Source: Paracoccus sigandri
GTDB taxonomy: Bacteria > Pseudomonadota > Alphaproteobacteria > Rhodobacterales > Rhodobacteraceae
Reading direction: 5' to 3'
DNA length: 64,000 nucleotides
NCBI RefSeq assembly: GCF_003709565.1
Contig: NZ_QNRC01000001.1
Span: forward strand, 186,001 to 250,000
In this document: one piece after another, positions 19,239-26,931 of the stretch
Layout: each line of letters opens with the position of its first letter
Numbering within the stretch: position 1 is the stretch's first letter
Notes under the pieces: generated by a model
The model's input: the letters and a program-made list of their open reading frames with translations, nothing else
Databases searched by the model: none
What the model was told of the DNA's origin: nothing
Translations under genes and position numbers: made by a program

Positions 19239-20318
19239 TCAGAACAGGCTCAGCTGGTCCCCGGACCGGGGCGGCGGCCCGAAGCGGCTGCAATCCAGCG
19301 GCGGGCCGCCCTCGCGATAGCCCAGCCGGCGGCGCGCGACGCGAAAGCGCTGATGCATCAGCTGCGCCTCGATCCCCTCGCCCCGGAAGCGGTGGCCATA
19401 GCGCGGATCGTTGTCGCGCCCGCCGCGCATGGCCTGCAGCTTGCCCATCACATGGGCGACCATACCCGGCCGGTGCCGCTGCAGCCAGTCGCGAAACAGC
19501 GGCGCCACCTCATGCGGCAGGCGCAGCGGGATGATCGAGGCATGGACCGCCCCCGCCTCGCGCGCCGCCGCCAGGATGCGCTCGATCTCGGGCTCGGTCA
19601 GGACCGGGATGACCGGGGCGACCATGACCCGCACCGGCACGCCCGCCCCCGACAGCGCGGCGATCATCTTCAGCCGCACCTGCGGCGCGGGCGCCCGAGG
19701 CTCCAGCGCGCGGGCCAGCCCGGCATCCAACGTCGTCACGCTGATCCCCACCGCCGTCTGGTCCTTCGCCGCCAGTTCCGCCCACAGCGCCAGGTCGCGC
19801 AGCACCGTATGGCCGCGCGTCACCAGCGTGACCGGATGGTTCCAGTCGCGCAGCACCCGCAGGATCGCCGGCATGATCTTCAGCCGCGCCTCGACCGGCT
19901 GGTAGGGATCGGTATTCGTCCCCAGCGCGATCGGCGCCACCTTGTAAGAGCGCCGCGCGATCTCGCGCTCCAGCAGGCGCGCGGCATCGGGCTTGGCGGT
20001 GATCTTCGTTTCGAAATCCAGCCCCGGCGACAGGCCCAGATAGGCATGGCTGGGCCGCGCATAGCAATAGATGCAGCCATGTTCGCAGCCGCGATAGGGG
20101 TTGATCGAGCGGTCGAAGGGCACATCGGGCGAGGAATTGCGCGTGATGATCGCCCGCGGGCGTTCCGTCACCACCTCGGTGCGCAGCAGCCGGCCGTCCT
20201 CCGGGATGTCCCAGCCATCGGATTCGCGGACGCGGCCCAGGCGCTCGAACCGGCCTTCCGGCTGGGTATCGGCCCCCCTGGCCTTCAGAATCCGGTCGGG
20301 ATCGCGTGGCGGCAGCAT
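19239..20318 (-). CDS. Radical SAM protein, PA0069/SplB-like family
   Basis: 359 residues. The [4Fe-4S] motif CEHGCIYC near residue 75 fits the CxxxCxxC pattern, with NPYRG before it and YARPSHAYLGLSPGLDFE after it, as in the COG1533 group related to spore photoproduct lyase. The C-terminal end QLSLF is typical of the PA0069 subfamily. Reaction is not established; DNA repair is suspected from the relationship and from the LexA-type site 13 bp before its start. It has no obvious Shine-Dalgarno. Confidence 0.88.
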   Translation of the reverse strand: MLPPRDPDRILKARGADTQPEGRFERLGRVRESDGWDIPEDGRLLRTEVVTERPRAIITRNSSPDVPFDRSINPYRGCEHGCIYCYARPSHAYLGLSPGLDFETKITAKPDAARLLEREIARRSYKVAPIALGTNTDPYQPVEARLKIMPAILRVLRDWNHPVTLVTRGHTVLRDLALWAELAAKDQTAVGISVTTLDAGLARALEPRAPAPQVRLKMIAALSGAGVPVRVMVAPVIPVLTEPEIERILAAAREAGAVHASIIPLRLPHEVAPLFRDWLQRHRPGMVAHVMGKLQAMRGGRDNDPRYGHRFRGEGIEAQLMHQRFRVARRRLGYREGGPPLDCSRFGPPPRSGDQLSLF

Positions 20319-20330
20319 CGCCCGACATTA

Positions 20331-20345
20331 GAACATTTCGGGAAC
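20331..20345 (-). promoter_or_regulatory. LexA (SOS) box, alphaproteobacterial type
   Basis: On the minus strand it reads GTTCCCGAAATGTTC: GTTC-N7-GTTC, the direct repeat recognised by LexA in Rhodobacter and Paracoccus relatives. It ends 13 bp before the ATG of the radical SAM gene. All eight defined bases match. Confidence 0.75.
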
Positions 20346-20549
20346 ATTTGCCAGCGATTCGCCGGGAGCGCCGACCCGCCCCCGCCGCGGCCGGGACCTG
20401 TCCGGGGATTCCGGCGGGCCGCCGTCCGAAAACCGGCGGAATCCGGTACGGAAATCCCCCGAACGCAGCGGAAAAACGACTCAAATGCGCCGGATCACTT
20501 TTCAACCGGGCAGAGCGCGCCCATATTAGGCAGAAGGAGAACACGCATC

Positions 20550-20723
20550 ATGCCATTGCCGCATTTCCTGCTGCTGATCATGGCGGTCATCCTTGCCGCC
20601 GCCCTGACGCTCTGGCTGTTTTTCGCCACGGGCGTGCCCCAGATCCTGTTTGCGCTGCTGATCCTGGGCGGCGCCGGGCTGGTGCATCTGTCCCTGCGCA
20701 AGCATCACGACCATCGAGGCTGA
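20550..20723 (+). CDS. Small membrane protein (57 residues), unknown function
   Basis: Starts at an ATG with AGAAGGAGA nine bases upstream, a strong ribosome site. Two hydrophobic segments (about 5-27 and 31-49) are followed by a basic His-rich end LRKHHDHRG. No family was recognised. It lies alone between a divergent radical SAM gene and a convergent HNH gene, so it is probably a real small gene. Confidence 0.65.
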   Translation: MPLPHFLLLIMAVILAAALTLWLFFATGVPQILFALLILGGAGLVHLSLRKHHDHRG

Positions 20724-20753
20724 ACAAGGCCCGCGCCCGTTCAGCTTCCCCGT

Positions 20754-21350
20754 TCAGCTTTCCAGCTCGGCATCCCAGTACAGAAAATCCATCCAGCTGT
20801 CATGCAGGTGGTTCGGCGGAAAGCGCCGGCCGACGGAATGCATCTCCTCGGGGGTGGGCTGGCGCGGCTTGCGGCGCAGGCTCATTCCCGAATGGCGCAG
20901 GCTGCGATTGGCCTTGCGCAGGTTGCAGGGGCTGCAGGCCGCGACGACGTTTTCCCAACTGGTGATCCCGCCGCGGGACCGCGGCACCACGTGGTCGAAG
21001 GTCAGGTCGCCCTTCGCGCCGCAATACTGGCAGCAGAATTCGTCCCGCAGGAAAAGATTGAAGCGCGTGAATGCCACGCGCTTCTGGGGTTTCACGAAAT
21101 CTTTCAACACGACGACCGAGGGGATGCGGAAGGCCTGTCGCTGACTTCGCACCACCTCGTCATATTCGGCCAGGATGCAGACCCGGTCCAGGAAGACCGC
21201 CTTGATCGCCTCCTGCCAGGGCCACAGCGACAGCGGGTAATAGCTCAGCGGCCGGTAATCCGCATTCAGCACCAGCGCCGGATAGTGGCGCAGGCTCGCG
21301 GGCTCGCGCACGAACTGGGTTCGGAATTCGCTATGATGATCGTCCAGCAT
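20754..21350 (-). CDS. HNH endonuclease family protein
   Basis: 198 residues. The zinc/HNH region runs from CCQYCGAKGDLTFDHVVPRS (near 108-127) through ENVVAACSPCN, giving paired CxxC motifs and the catalytic His of DHV. The N-terminal half with LVLNADYRPLSYYPLSLWPW is the conserved part of a widespread single-gene HNH family found in many alphaproteobacteria. Not linked to phage or restriction genes here; biological role unknown. Confidence 0.88.
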   Translation of the reverse strand: MLDDHHSEFRTQFVREPASLRHYPALVLNADYRPLSYYPLSLWPWQEAIKAVFLDRVCILAEYDEVVRSQRQAFRIPSVVVLKDFVKPQKRVAFTRFNLFLRDEFCCQYCGAKGDLTFDHVVPRSRGGITSWENVVAACSPCNLRKANRSLRHSGMSLRRKPRQPTPEEMHSVGRRFPPNHLHDSWMDFLYWDAELES

Positions 21351-21412
21351 GTCGCCTTTCCGCCTGCGCCCCGAAGGCCGGTCCGGGGCTGCCCGTCAGA
21401 TCCATGACCACG

Positions 21413-21440
21413 ACTATATATCGCGTCCGCCATCTGGCAA
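21413..21440 (-). promoter_or_regulatory. Candidate promoter of the HNH gene
   Basis: On the minus strand: TTGCCA, 16 bases, TATAGT, about 63 bp before the start. It lies in an AT-rich patch (CTATATATCG). Confidence 0.5.
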
Positions 21441-21537
21441 GCCCCCGGATGTATCCGGTTCGGGGACAAATTAGGCGCTGCGGGTGACAGGGCCGTGACG
21501 GTTGCCCGCCGCCGGCCCGCATGGCAGTCTGGCAAAC

Positions 21538-21969
21538 ATGACCCGGAACCCGCCGCCCCTGCTGGGCACGCTGGAAAGCGCGCTCTATGCCGAAGACCTC
21601 GACGCCGCCACGCGCTTCTGGCGCGACGTGATGGGGCTGGAAGCCTTCCAGACCGTGCCCGGCCGTCACGTCTTCTTCCGCACCGCCCGCGACCCGGCGC
21701 AGGTCCTGCTGGTCTTCAACCCCGCGGCCACCGAAAAACCGCCCGCCCCGGATGCGAAACTGCCCGTCCCGCCCCATGGCGCCCGCGGCCCCGGCCATTT
21801 CTGCCTCGCCGCCAGCCCCGACACGCTGGACCGCTGGCGCGCCCATCTCGAAGATCAAGGCATCGCCATCGAGGCCGATTTCCACTGGCCCGGCAGCGCG
21901 CGCTCGATCTATTTCCGCGACCCGGCCGGCAATTCGATCGAACTCGCCGATCCGGCCATCTGGGACTGA
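21538..21969 (+). CDS. VOC (glyoxalase/bleomycin-resistance) family protein
   Basis: 143 residues with one vicinal-oxygen-chelate domain: ESALYAEDLDAATRFWRDVM at the start, GHFCLAA in the middle and FRDPAGNSIELADP at the end. His, Glu and other potential metal ligands are present. Substrate unknown; could be a dioxygenase, lyase or binding protein. The ATG at 21538 gives the usual length. A repeat element directly follows the stop. Confidence 0.8.
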   Translation: MTRNPPPLLGTLESALYAEDLDAATRFWRDVMGLEAFQTVPGRHVFFRTARDPAQVLLVFNPAATEKPPAPDAKLPVPPHGARGPGHFCLAASPDTLDRWRAHLEDQGIAIEADFHWPGSARSIYFRDPAGNSIELADPAIWD

Positions 21970-21975
21970 CCGCCC

Positions 21976-22039
21976 CTTCATCTTGGCAAAAATATCCTCG
22001 GGGGGAGTCCCGCAGGGACCGGGGGGCAGACAGCCCCCC
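21976..22039. repeat. Intergenic palindromic repeat, copy 2 (type A)
   Basis: CTTCATCTTGGCAAAAATAT followed by the same two hairpins as copy 1 (inner hairpin GTCCC-GCA-GGGAC). It lies between the stops of convergent genes. Confidence 0.85.
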
Positions 22040-22071
22040 GCCACCGCCCGGCCGGCAGGCCGGGCAAGAGA

Positions 22072-22728
22072 TCACTTGCCCAGCCGGTCCTTCAGAAACT
22101 GCAAGGCCACCGACAGCCCGTCGGGCGAAATGCCATGCGGCGTCCCTTTCATCACATGGCCATGGACGGTGAAGCCCGCGCCCTGCAGGGCCTCGCCCGC
22201 CAGGTCCATCTCCTCGAAGGGCACGACCGGGTCCTGGTCGCCATGGATCAGCAGGACCGGCGGCTTCACCTTCGCCTCGGCCTCCAGCTTTTCCGGCGCC
22301 AGCAGCCGGCCCGAGAAGCCGATGATCCCCGCCACCGGCGCGTCGCGGCGCGGCACCACATGCAGAGCCATCATCGTCCCCTGCGAGAAACCGATCACCA
22401 CCATCCGGTCGGCGCCCAGGCCCTCCTCGGCCAGCACCTTGTCCAGGAAGGCGTCCACCGCCGGGATCGAGCGCGCCATCGCCTCCTGCGCCTGCGCTTC
22501 CGAGGATCCGTCCAGCCAGGGGATCGGGAACCACTGATAGCCGAAGGGATTGTTCCGGCTGCGCTCGGGCGCGTCGGGGGCATGGAAGGCCACGCCCGGC
22601 AGATGCGGCGACAGCGGATCGGCCAGCCCCAGCAGGTCGGCCCCGTCGGCGCCATAGCCATGCAGGAACACGACGACCGCATCCGCCTTTTCCGGCCCCT
22701 TGCGGGCTGATTTCAACTCGACCGTCAT
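22072..22728 (-). CDS. Carboxylesterase/phospholipase family hydrolase
   Basis: 218 residues of the alpha/beta-hydrolase group related to carboxylesterase EstB and acyl-protein thioesterases. Motifs: VVFLHGYGADGADL at the start, nucleophile GFSQGTMMA (near 118), acid in HGDQDPVVP (near 165) and GTPHGISPDG with the histidine (near 195). The ATG at 22728 has GGGAG six bases upstream. It overlaps the stop of the upstream glycosylase gene by 4 bp, so the two are translated together. Confidence 0.85.
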   Translation of the reverse strand: MTVELKSARKGPEKADAVVVFLHGYGADGADLLGLADPLSPHLPGVAFHAPDAPERSRNNPFGYQWFPIPWLDGSSEAQAQEAMARSIPAVDAFLDKVLAEEGLGADRMVVIGFSQGTMMALHVVPRRDAPVAGIIGFSGRLLAPEKLEAEAKVKPPVLLIHGDQDPVVPFEEMDLAGEALQGAGFTVHGHVMKGTPHGISPDGLSVALQFLKDRLGK

Positions 22729-23348
22729 CGCACTCCCTCGCGTCCCTTTGCCCGCCGGTAATAGGCCCACAGCCCCCGCGCCGCAACCGCGCGCCAGGGC
22801 CGCCACGGCTCGGCCATCGCGCGCAGGGCGGCGGGGCCGGGCCGCGCCTCCAGCCCGTACATCAGCCGCGCGGCCTCTTGCAGGGCCAGATCGCCCGCGG
22901 CCAGGACATCCGCCCGGCCAAGCGCGAATTTCAGATAGATCTCGGCGGTCCAGGCCCCGATCCCCGGCAGCGCGACCAGCGCCGCGATCGCCTGGTCGTC
23001 GGGCAGCACCCGCAACCCGTCCCAGTCCAGCCCACAGGCCGCGATCCCGCGCAGATAGCGCATCTTGGCCCGCGACAGCCCGGCGGCGCGCAATTCCTCC
23101 TCGCCCGCCGCGGCCAGCCGCTGCTGCCCGGTCAGCCCCGCCGCCGCCATCCGGTCCCAGATCGCCTGCGCCGCCTGGGTCGAGATCTGCTGGCCCACGA
23201 TGGCGCTGGCGATGGCCTCGAACCCGTCCGCGCGCCGGCGCAGCGGCAGCGGGCCAAGATCGGGCAGCACCCGCGCCCAGACCGGGCAGACCCGCGCCAG
23301 ATGCTCCGCACCCTCGGCCAGGTCCGCCTCGGTCTCGATCAGCCGCAC
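22725..23348 (-). CDS. DNA-3-methyladenine glycosylase II (AlkA-like)
   Basis: Base-excision repair enzyme removing alkylated purines. 207 residues with an HhH-GPD core: SAIVGQQISTQAA near 48, the hairpin LPGIGAWTAEIYL near 130, and the catalytic Asp in AAGDLALQ. It lacks the long N-terminal domain of E. coli AlkA, as is normal for the shorter bacterial group. Start is a GTG at 23348; the stop overlaps the following esterase gene. Confidence 0.87.
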   Translation of the reverse strand: MRLIETEADLAEGAEHLARVCPVWARVLPDLGPLPLRRRADGFEAIASAIVGQQISTQAAQAIWDRMAAAGLTGQQRLAAAGEEELRAAGLSRAKMRYLRGIAACGLDWDGLRVLPDDQAIAALVALPGIGAWTAEIYLKFALGRADVLAAGDLALQEAARLMYGLEARPGPAALRAMAEPWRPWRAVAARGLWAYYRRAKGREGVR

Positions 23349-23357
23349 GGGCAGGCG

Positions 23358-23987
23358 CTAGTCATGATCCGCCTGCGCCTCCAGCTTCAGCCGCGTCTCC
23401 CAGGCCATCGAGATATGCTGGCGCAGCGCCGCATCCGCCGCCTTGCCGTCCCCCGCCGCGATGGCGTCGACGATGCGCTTGTGTTCGGACAGCGCGGTCT
23501 CGCTGCGCCCCTCGGCGGCCAGCGAGGTCCGCGCCATCAGCGCCATGGTCCGGTGGACCAGGTCCAGCTGCTGCACCAGGTAACGGTTATGCGAGGCCAG
23601 GTGGATCTGGTGGTGGAAGCGCTTGTTGGCCCGCGCCAGCGCCTCGGGATTGCCGATGCAGCGCTGGTCCTCCTGGACCATCTGCGCCAGCACGCGGATC
23701 TCCTCGGGGGTGGCGTGGCGGGCGGCCAGCCGCGCGGCCAGCGCCTCCAGCTCGGCGCGCACGGTGTAAAGCTCGGCCAGCTGGTTGTGGTCCAGCGAGG
23801 CGACGATCAGGCTGCGCCCGTCGCGCACCAGCATCGCCTGGGTCTCCAGCCGCTGCAGCGCCTCGCGCACCGGAGTGCGCGACACGCCGAAACGCTCGGC
23901 CAGTTCGGATTCGACCAGCCGGTCGCCCGGCCGGTAGGTGCCGGCTTCGATCGCGGCAAGGATCAGGGAATAGGCGTCCTCTTTCAT
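23358..23987 (-). CDS. GntR-family regulator, FCD subfamily
   Basis: 209 residues. N-terminal winged helix (about 1-70) with ESELAERFGVSRTPVREALQ, then an all-helical FCD ligand domain with the metal-binding pattern including ERFHHQIH-like NKRFHHQIHLASHN and EHKRIVDAIAAGD. Start at 23987 (MKEDAYSLIL). It lies just upstream of the glycosylase gene (9 bp) and divergent from the nucleotidase, but its ligand and targets cannot be told. Confidence 0.88.
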   Translation of the reverse strand: MKEDAYSLILAAIEAGTYRPGDRLVESELAERFGVSRTPVREALQRLETQAMLVRDGRSLIVASLDHNQLAELYTVRAELEALAARLAARHATPEEIRVLAQMVQEDQRCIGNPEALARANKRFHHQIHLASHNRYLVQQLDLVHRTMALMARTSLAAEGRSETALSEHKRIVDAIAAGDGKAADAALRQHISMAWETRLKLEAQADHD

Positions 23988-24052
23988 GGCCGCCACGATT
24001 GGCAAAGCCGCGCCCGATTGCAAGCGCGCGTTTGACGGGTTAGGCCGATGAC

Positions 24053-24769
24053 ATGGATTTCGCCGATGTCGACATCTGGATCTTCGATCTGGACAATACG
24101 CTCTACCCGCCCGAGGCGGCGCTGTTCTCGCAGATCGAGGCCCGCATGACCGCCTATGTCATGCACCTCTTGGGCGTGGACCGGGACCGGGCCGACCTGA
24201 TCCGGCGCGACTATTGGCGCAGGCACGGCACGACGCTGGCCGGGCTGATGGCCGAACACCGCATCGATGCCGCCAGCTACCTGGCCGAGGTCCACGACAT
24301 CGACTTCTCGGGCCTCGCGCCCGACCCGGCGCTGGCCGCCGCCATCGCCGCCCTGCCCGGCCGCAAGATCATCCACACCAATGCCGATGCCGCCTATGCC
24401 CGCCGGGTGCTGGCCGCGCGCGGGCTGGCCGCCGGCCCGGACGATCTGTTCGAGGCGATCTTCGGCGTCGAGGAAACCGGCTTCCGCCCCAAGCCCGCCG
24501 CCGCCGCCTTCGAGGCGGTGCTGGCCGCCAGCCGCGCCGATCCCCGCCGCGCCGCCTTCTTCGAGGACGACCCGCGCAACCTGCAGATCCCCCATGCGCT
24601 GGGGATGCGCACCGTGCTGGTCGGGCGCGGCCGCCTCGGCCCCGACGAGATCGCGCAGCACGCCGATCACGGCGCCCATGTCCAGCACCGCACCGACGAC
24701 CTGACCGCGTTCCTCTGCCGCATTGCCTCGGGCGGGTTCACCGGGCAGAATGACGCCCGAACGCGCTGA
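24053..24769 (+). CDS. Pyrimidine 5'-nucleotidase, HAD superfamily
   Basis: 238 residues resembling the SDT1/PHM8-type nucleotidases that dephosphorylate UMP or CMP. HAD motif I is FDLDNTLYP (near 11), motif II IIHTNAD (near 105), and the Lys/Asp motifs are in KPAAAAFE and FFEDDPRN. The last 30 residues are variable. Divergent from the GntR regulator, 65 bp between starts. Confidence 0.85.
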   Translation: MDFADVDIWIFDLDNTLYPPEAALFSQIEARMTAYVMHLLGVDRDRADLIRRDYWRRHGTTLAGLMAEHRIDAASYLAEVHDIDFSGLAPDPALAAAIAALPGRKIIHTNADAAYARRVLAARGLAAGPDDLFEAIFGVEETGFRPKPAAAAFEAVLAASRADPRRAAFFEDDPRNLQIPHALGMRTVLVGRGRLGPDEIAQHADHGAHVQHRTDDLTAFLCRIASGGFTGQNDARTR

Positions 24770-24807
24770 CCCCCAATGCGCTGCCGCCGTTGCAGCAAGA
24801 GGCACCC

Positions 24808-24996
24808 ATGACCCACGACACCACCCCCACCGACGATACCCGCCTGACGATCCGCGTGCTGGTCGCGGTGCTGCTGGTCGTCATCCTCGCCGTCGCGCTG
24901 GTGATGAATTTCGGCCTGCCGGCGCTCGGCTTTCTCGGGCTGGCCGCGACGATCCTGGTCTTCGTCATCATGCTGGCCTTCACCGCCGGTAACTGA
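24808..24996 (+). CDS. Small membrane protein (62 residues), unknown function
   Basis: From ATG at 24808: a polar start MTHDTTPTDDTRLTIR, then two hydrophobic segments (about 17-35 and 40-59) ending TAGN. An AAGAGG site lies about seven bases upstream. It lies between the nucleotidase and the UbiH-like gene, same strand, 38 and 43 bp away, so co-transcription is likely. No family recognised. Confidence 0.65.
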   Translation: MTHDTTPTDDTRLTIRVLVAVLLVVILAVALVMNFGLPALGFLGLAATILVFVIMLAFTAGN

Positions 24997-25039
24997 CCGC
25001 AGGGCGGGCAAAGCAAACGCGCCAAGCAAGAGGCCGCCA

Positions 25040-26242
25040 ATGAGCCATGATCCACGGGATTGCGACATCCTCGTCTCGGGCGGCGGCATCGCCGGGCTGA
25101 TCGCGGCGGCGGGTTTCGGGGCCGAGGGCTTCTCGACCCTCTGCGTCGATCCCGCCCCCCCGGTCACCGAGGAATCGGCCGAGGGCGCCGACCTGCGCTC
25201 GACCGCCTTCCTGGCGCCCTCGGTCGCGCTGCTGGAACGGATCGGGCTGTGGGACCGGCTGGCGCCCTTCGCCACGCCCCTGCAGGTCATGCGCATCGTC
25301 GATGCCGGCGGCGCCCGGCCCGAGCCGCGCCTGACCCGCGACTTCGACGCCGCCGAGATCGGCGACGCGCCCTTCGGCTGGAACCTGCCCAACTGGCTGC
25401 TGCGGCGAGAGATCGCCGACCGCCTGTCGCAGCTGCAGAACGTGCGCTTCCGGCCCGGCACCGCCACCCGGCAGGTCATCACCCGCGACGAGGCCGCCCA
25501 TGTCACCCTGTCCGACGGCGCCCAGGTCCGGGCAAGGCTGCTGATCGGCGCCGACGGCCGCGATTCGCCGGTGCGGCAGGCGCTGGGGATCGGGGTGCGC
25601 CGCTTCCGCTATGGCCAGAAGGCGCTGGCCTTCGCCGTCACCCACGCGGCGCCGCATCTGAACGTCTCGACCGAGGTCCACCGCTCGGGCGGGCCGTTCA
25701 CGCTGGTGCCGCTGCCCGATCGCGAGGGCAGGCCGTCCTCCGCGGTGGTCTGGATGGAAAGCGGCCGCGAGACCGCCCGCCTCGCGGCGCTGCCGGCGGC
25801 GGATTTCCATGCCGAGCTGAACGCCCGTTCCGCCGGGGTGCTGGGCGAGCTGACCCTGGCCACGCGGCTGACGCAATGGCCGATCATCAGCCAGATCGCC
25901 GACAGCTTCAGCGGCCAGCGAACCGCGCTGATCGCCGAGGCCGCCCATGTCGTCCCGCCGATCGGCGCCCAGGGGCTGAACATGAGCCTTGCCGACCTTG
26001 CCGCGCTGATCGAGCTGTCGCGCGCCAATCCCGGCAGCGCCGACAGCCTTGCAGCCTATGGTCGCGCGCGGCGCCCCGACGCCTATGCGCGGCTGCTGGG
26101 GATCGACGCGCTGAACCGAGCCAGCCAGGCATCCGCCCGGCCGCTGCGCGACCTGCGCGCCGCGGCGCTTGGCGGGCTCTACGGCATCGCCCCAGTGCGG
26201 CGGCTGATGATGCGCGCGGGGCTGGGGATGCGCCACGGCTGA
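25040..26242 (+). CDS. FAD-dependent monooxygenase, UbiH/UbiF family
   Basis: Aromatic-ring hydroxylase, probably in ubiquinone synthesis. 400 residues. FAD motif DILVSGGGIAGLIAA (near 8-22), the NADPH/FAD motif IGADGRDSPVR (near 170), and the second FAD-binding segment ALIAEAAHVVPPIGAQGLNM (near 295), where the usual GDA is AEA. That exchange at a normally strict aspartate is also seen in some UbiH-like proteins of this group. Which ring position is hydroxylated cannot be told from sequence. Confidence 0.85.
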   Translation: MSHDPRDCDILVSGGGIAGLIAAAGFGAEGFSTLCVDPAPPVTEESAEGADLRSTAFLAPSVALLERIGLWDRLAPFATPLQVMRIVDAGGARPEPRLTRDFDAAEIGDAPFGWNLPNWLLRREIADRLSQLQNVRFRPGTATRQVITRDEAAHVTLSDGAQVRARLLIGADGRDSPVRQALGIGVRRFRYGQKALAFAVTHAAPHLNVSTEVHRSGGPFTLVPLPDREGRPSSAVVWMESGRETARLAALPAADFHAELNARSAGVLGELTLATRLTQWPIISQIADSFSGQRTALIAEAAHVVPPIGAQGLNMSLADLAALIELSRANPGSADSLAAYGRARRPDAYARLLGIDALNRASQASARPLRDLRAAALGGLYGIAPVRRLMMRAGLGMRHG

Positions 26243-26299
26243 GATATGCCGCCCCGGGCGCCGCGGGAAACCCGCGGCGCTTCCTGCGTCCCGCGATGG

Positions 26300-26360
26300 C
26301 GGGGGGCTGCCTGCCCCCCGGCCGCCTGGCGGCGGCTCCCCCCGGAGGTATTTGGAAGGA
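26300..26360. repeat. Intergenic palindromic repeat, type A reverse orientation
   Basis: GGGGGGCTGCCTGCCCCCC hairpin, a GC-rich middle with GCCGCCTGGCGGCGGC, then CCCCCCGGAGGTATTTGGA. This is the complement of the layout in copies 1-3. It lies after the UbiH-like gene and just before the guanidine riboswitch. Confidence 0.75.
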
Positions 26361-26410
26361 GTGCGAGGGACCATGTCTTGAAGGCGGGGTGCAGTTGTCC
26401 TAGATGACGG

Positions 26411-26460
26411 GGGCGAGGACGACCTCCCCATCACGGGCAGAACCGCCGGGACGACCCGGC
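26411..26460 (+). promoter_or_regulatory. Guanidine-II riboswitch (mini-ykkC)
   Basis: Two hairpins each closed by the diagnostic ACGA loop: GAGG-ACGA-CCTC (26415-26426, extended by GGG/CCC) and GCCGGG-ACGA-CCCGGC (26445-26460), with an 18-nt linker. Tandem ACGR loops are the defining feature of mini-ykkC RNAs, which bind guanidinium. The Shine-Dalgarno GAGG (26470-26473) starts nine bases after hairpin 2 and six before the ATG of an SMR exporter. The CCTC arm of hairpin 1 could pair with that GAGG when no ligand is bound, which would give an ON switch for translation. Confidence 0.92.
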
Positions 26461-26479
26461 CCGCGTCACGAGGCCTCCC

Positions 26480-26794
26480 ATGCCCTGGCTCACCCTGTTC
26501 ATCGCCGGACTTCTCGAAATCGTCTGGGCCACCGCCATGAAGCAATCGCATGGCTTCAGCCGGCTGCTGCCGACGGCGATCATGATCGTCACCATGATCG
26601 GCTCTTTCTGGCTGCTGGCCATCGCCATGCGCCAGCTTCCGCTTGGCACAGCCTATATGGTCTGGACCGGCATCGGCGCCGTCGGCAGCTTCATCCTGGG
26701 CATCGTGCTGCTGGGCGAACCCCTCACCCTGGCGCGGGTGATCGCCGCCTGCCTGATCGTCAGCGGCATCCTGGCGATGAAGCTCGCCTCGTGA
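26480..26794 (+). CDS. gdx: Guanidinium exporter Gdx (SMR family, formerly SugE)
   Basis: 104 residues with four transmembrane helices, a dual-topology small multidrug resistance protein. The membrane-embedded glutamate is Glu13 in AGLLEIVWATAMKQSHGF, which has the Gdx-type sequence rather than that of EmrE (for example TW/VWTG in AYMVWTGIGAVGSF near 55-68). Gdx exchanges guanidinium for protons. The guanidine-II riboswitch directly upstream strongly supports this substrate. Confidence 0.93.
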   Translation: MPWLTLFIAGLLEIVWATAMKQSHGFSRLLPTAIMIVTMIGSFWLLAIAMRQLPLGTAYMVWTGIGAVGSFILGIVLLGEPLTLARVIAACLIVSGILAMKLAS

Positions 26795-26796
26795 TC

Positions 26797-26859
26797 CTTC
26801 ATCTTGGCGCAAATATCCTCGGGGGGAGTCCCGTAGGGACGGGGGGCAGACAGCCCCCC
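26797..26859. repeat. Intergenic palindromic repeat, copy 3 (type A)
   Basis: CTTCATCTTGGCGCAAATAT plus the two hairpins (inner GTCCC-GTA-GGGAC), differing from copy 1 at only a few bases. It lies three bases after the gdx stop and may end its transcript. Confidence 0.85.
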
Positions 26860-26931
26860 TTGCCGCCACGGGCAATTTCCTTCCGCCGCGCGCGGTGCTA
26901 AGAACCCGGCCAGCCAAAGGAGACTCAAGCC

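Noticed and set aside
26404..26901. 165-residue plus-strand frame overlapping the riboswitch and gdx
   Set aside because: Runs in another frame through gdx and a repeat element; the SMR frame is clearly the real one.
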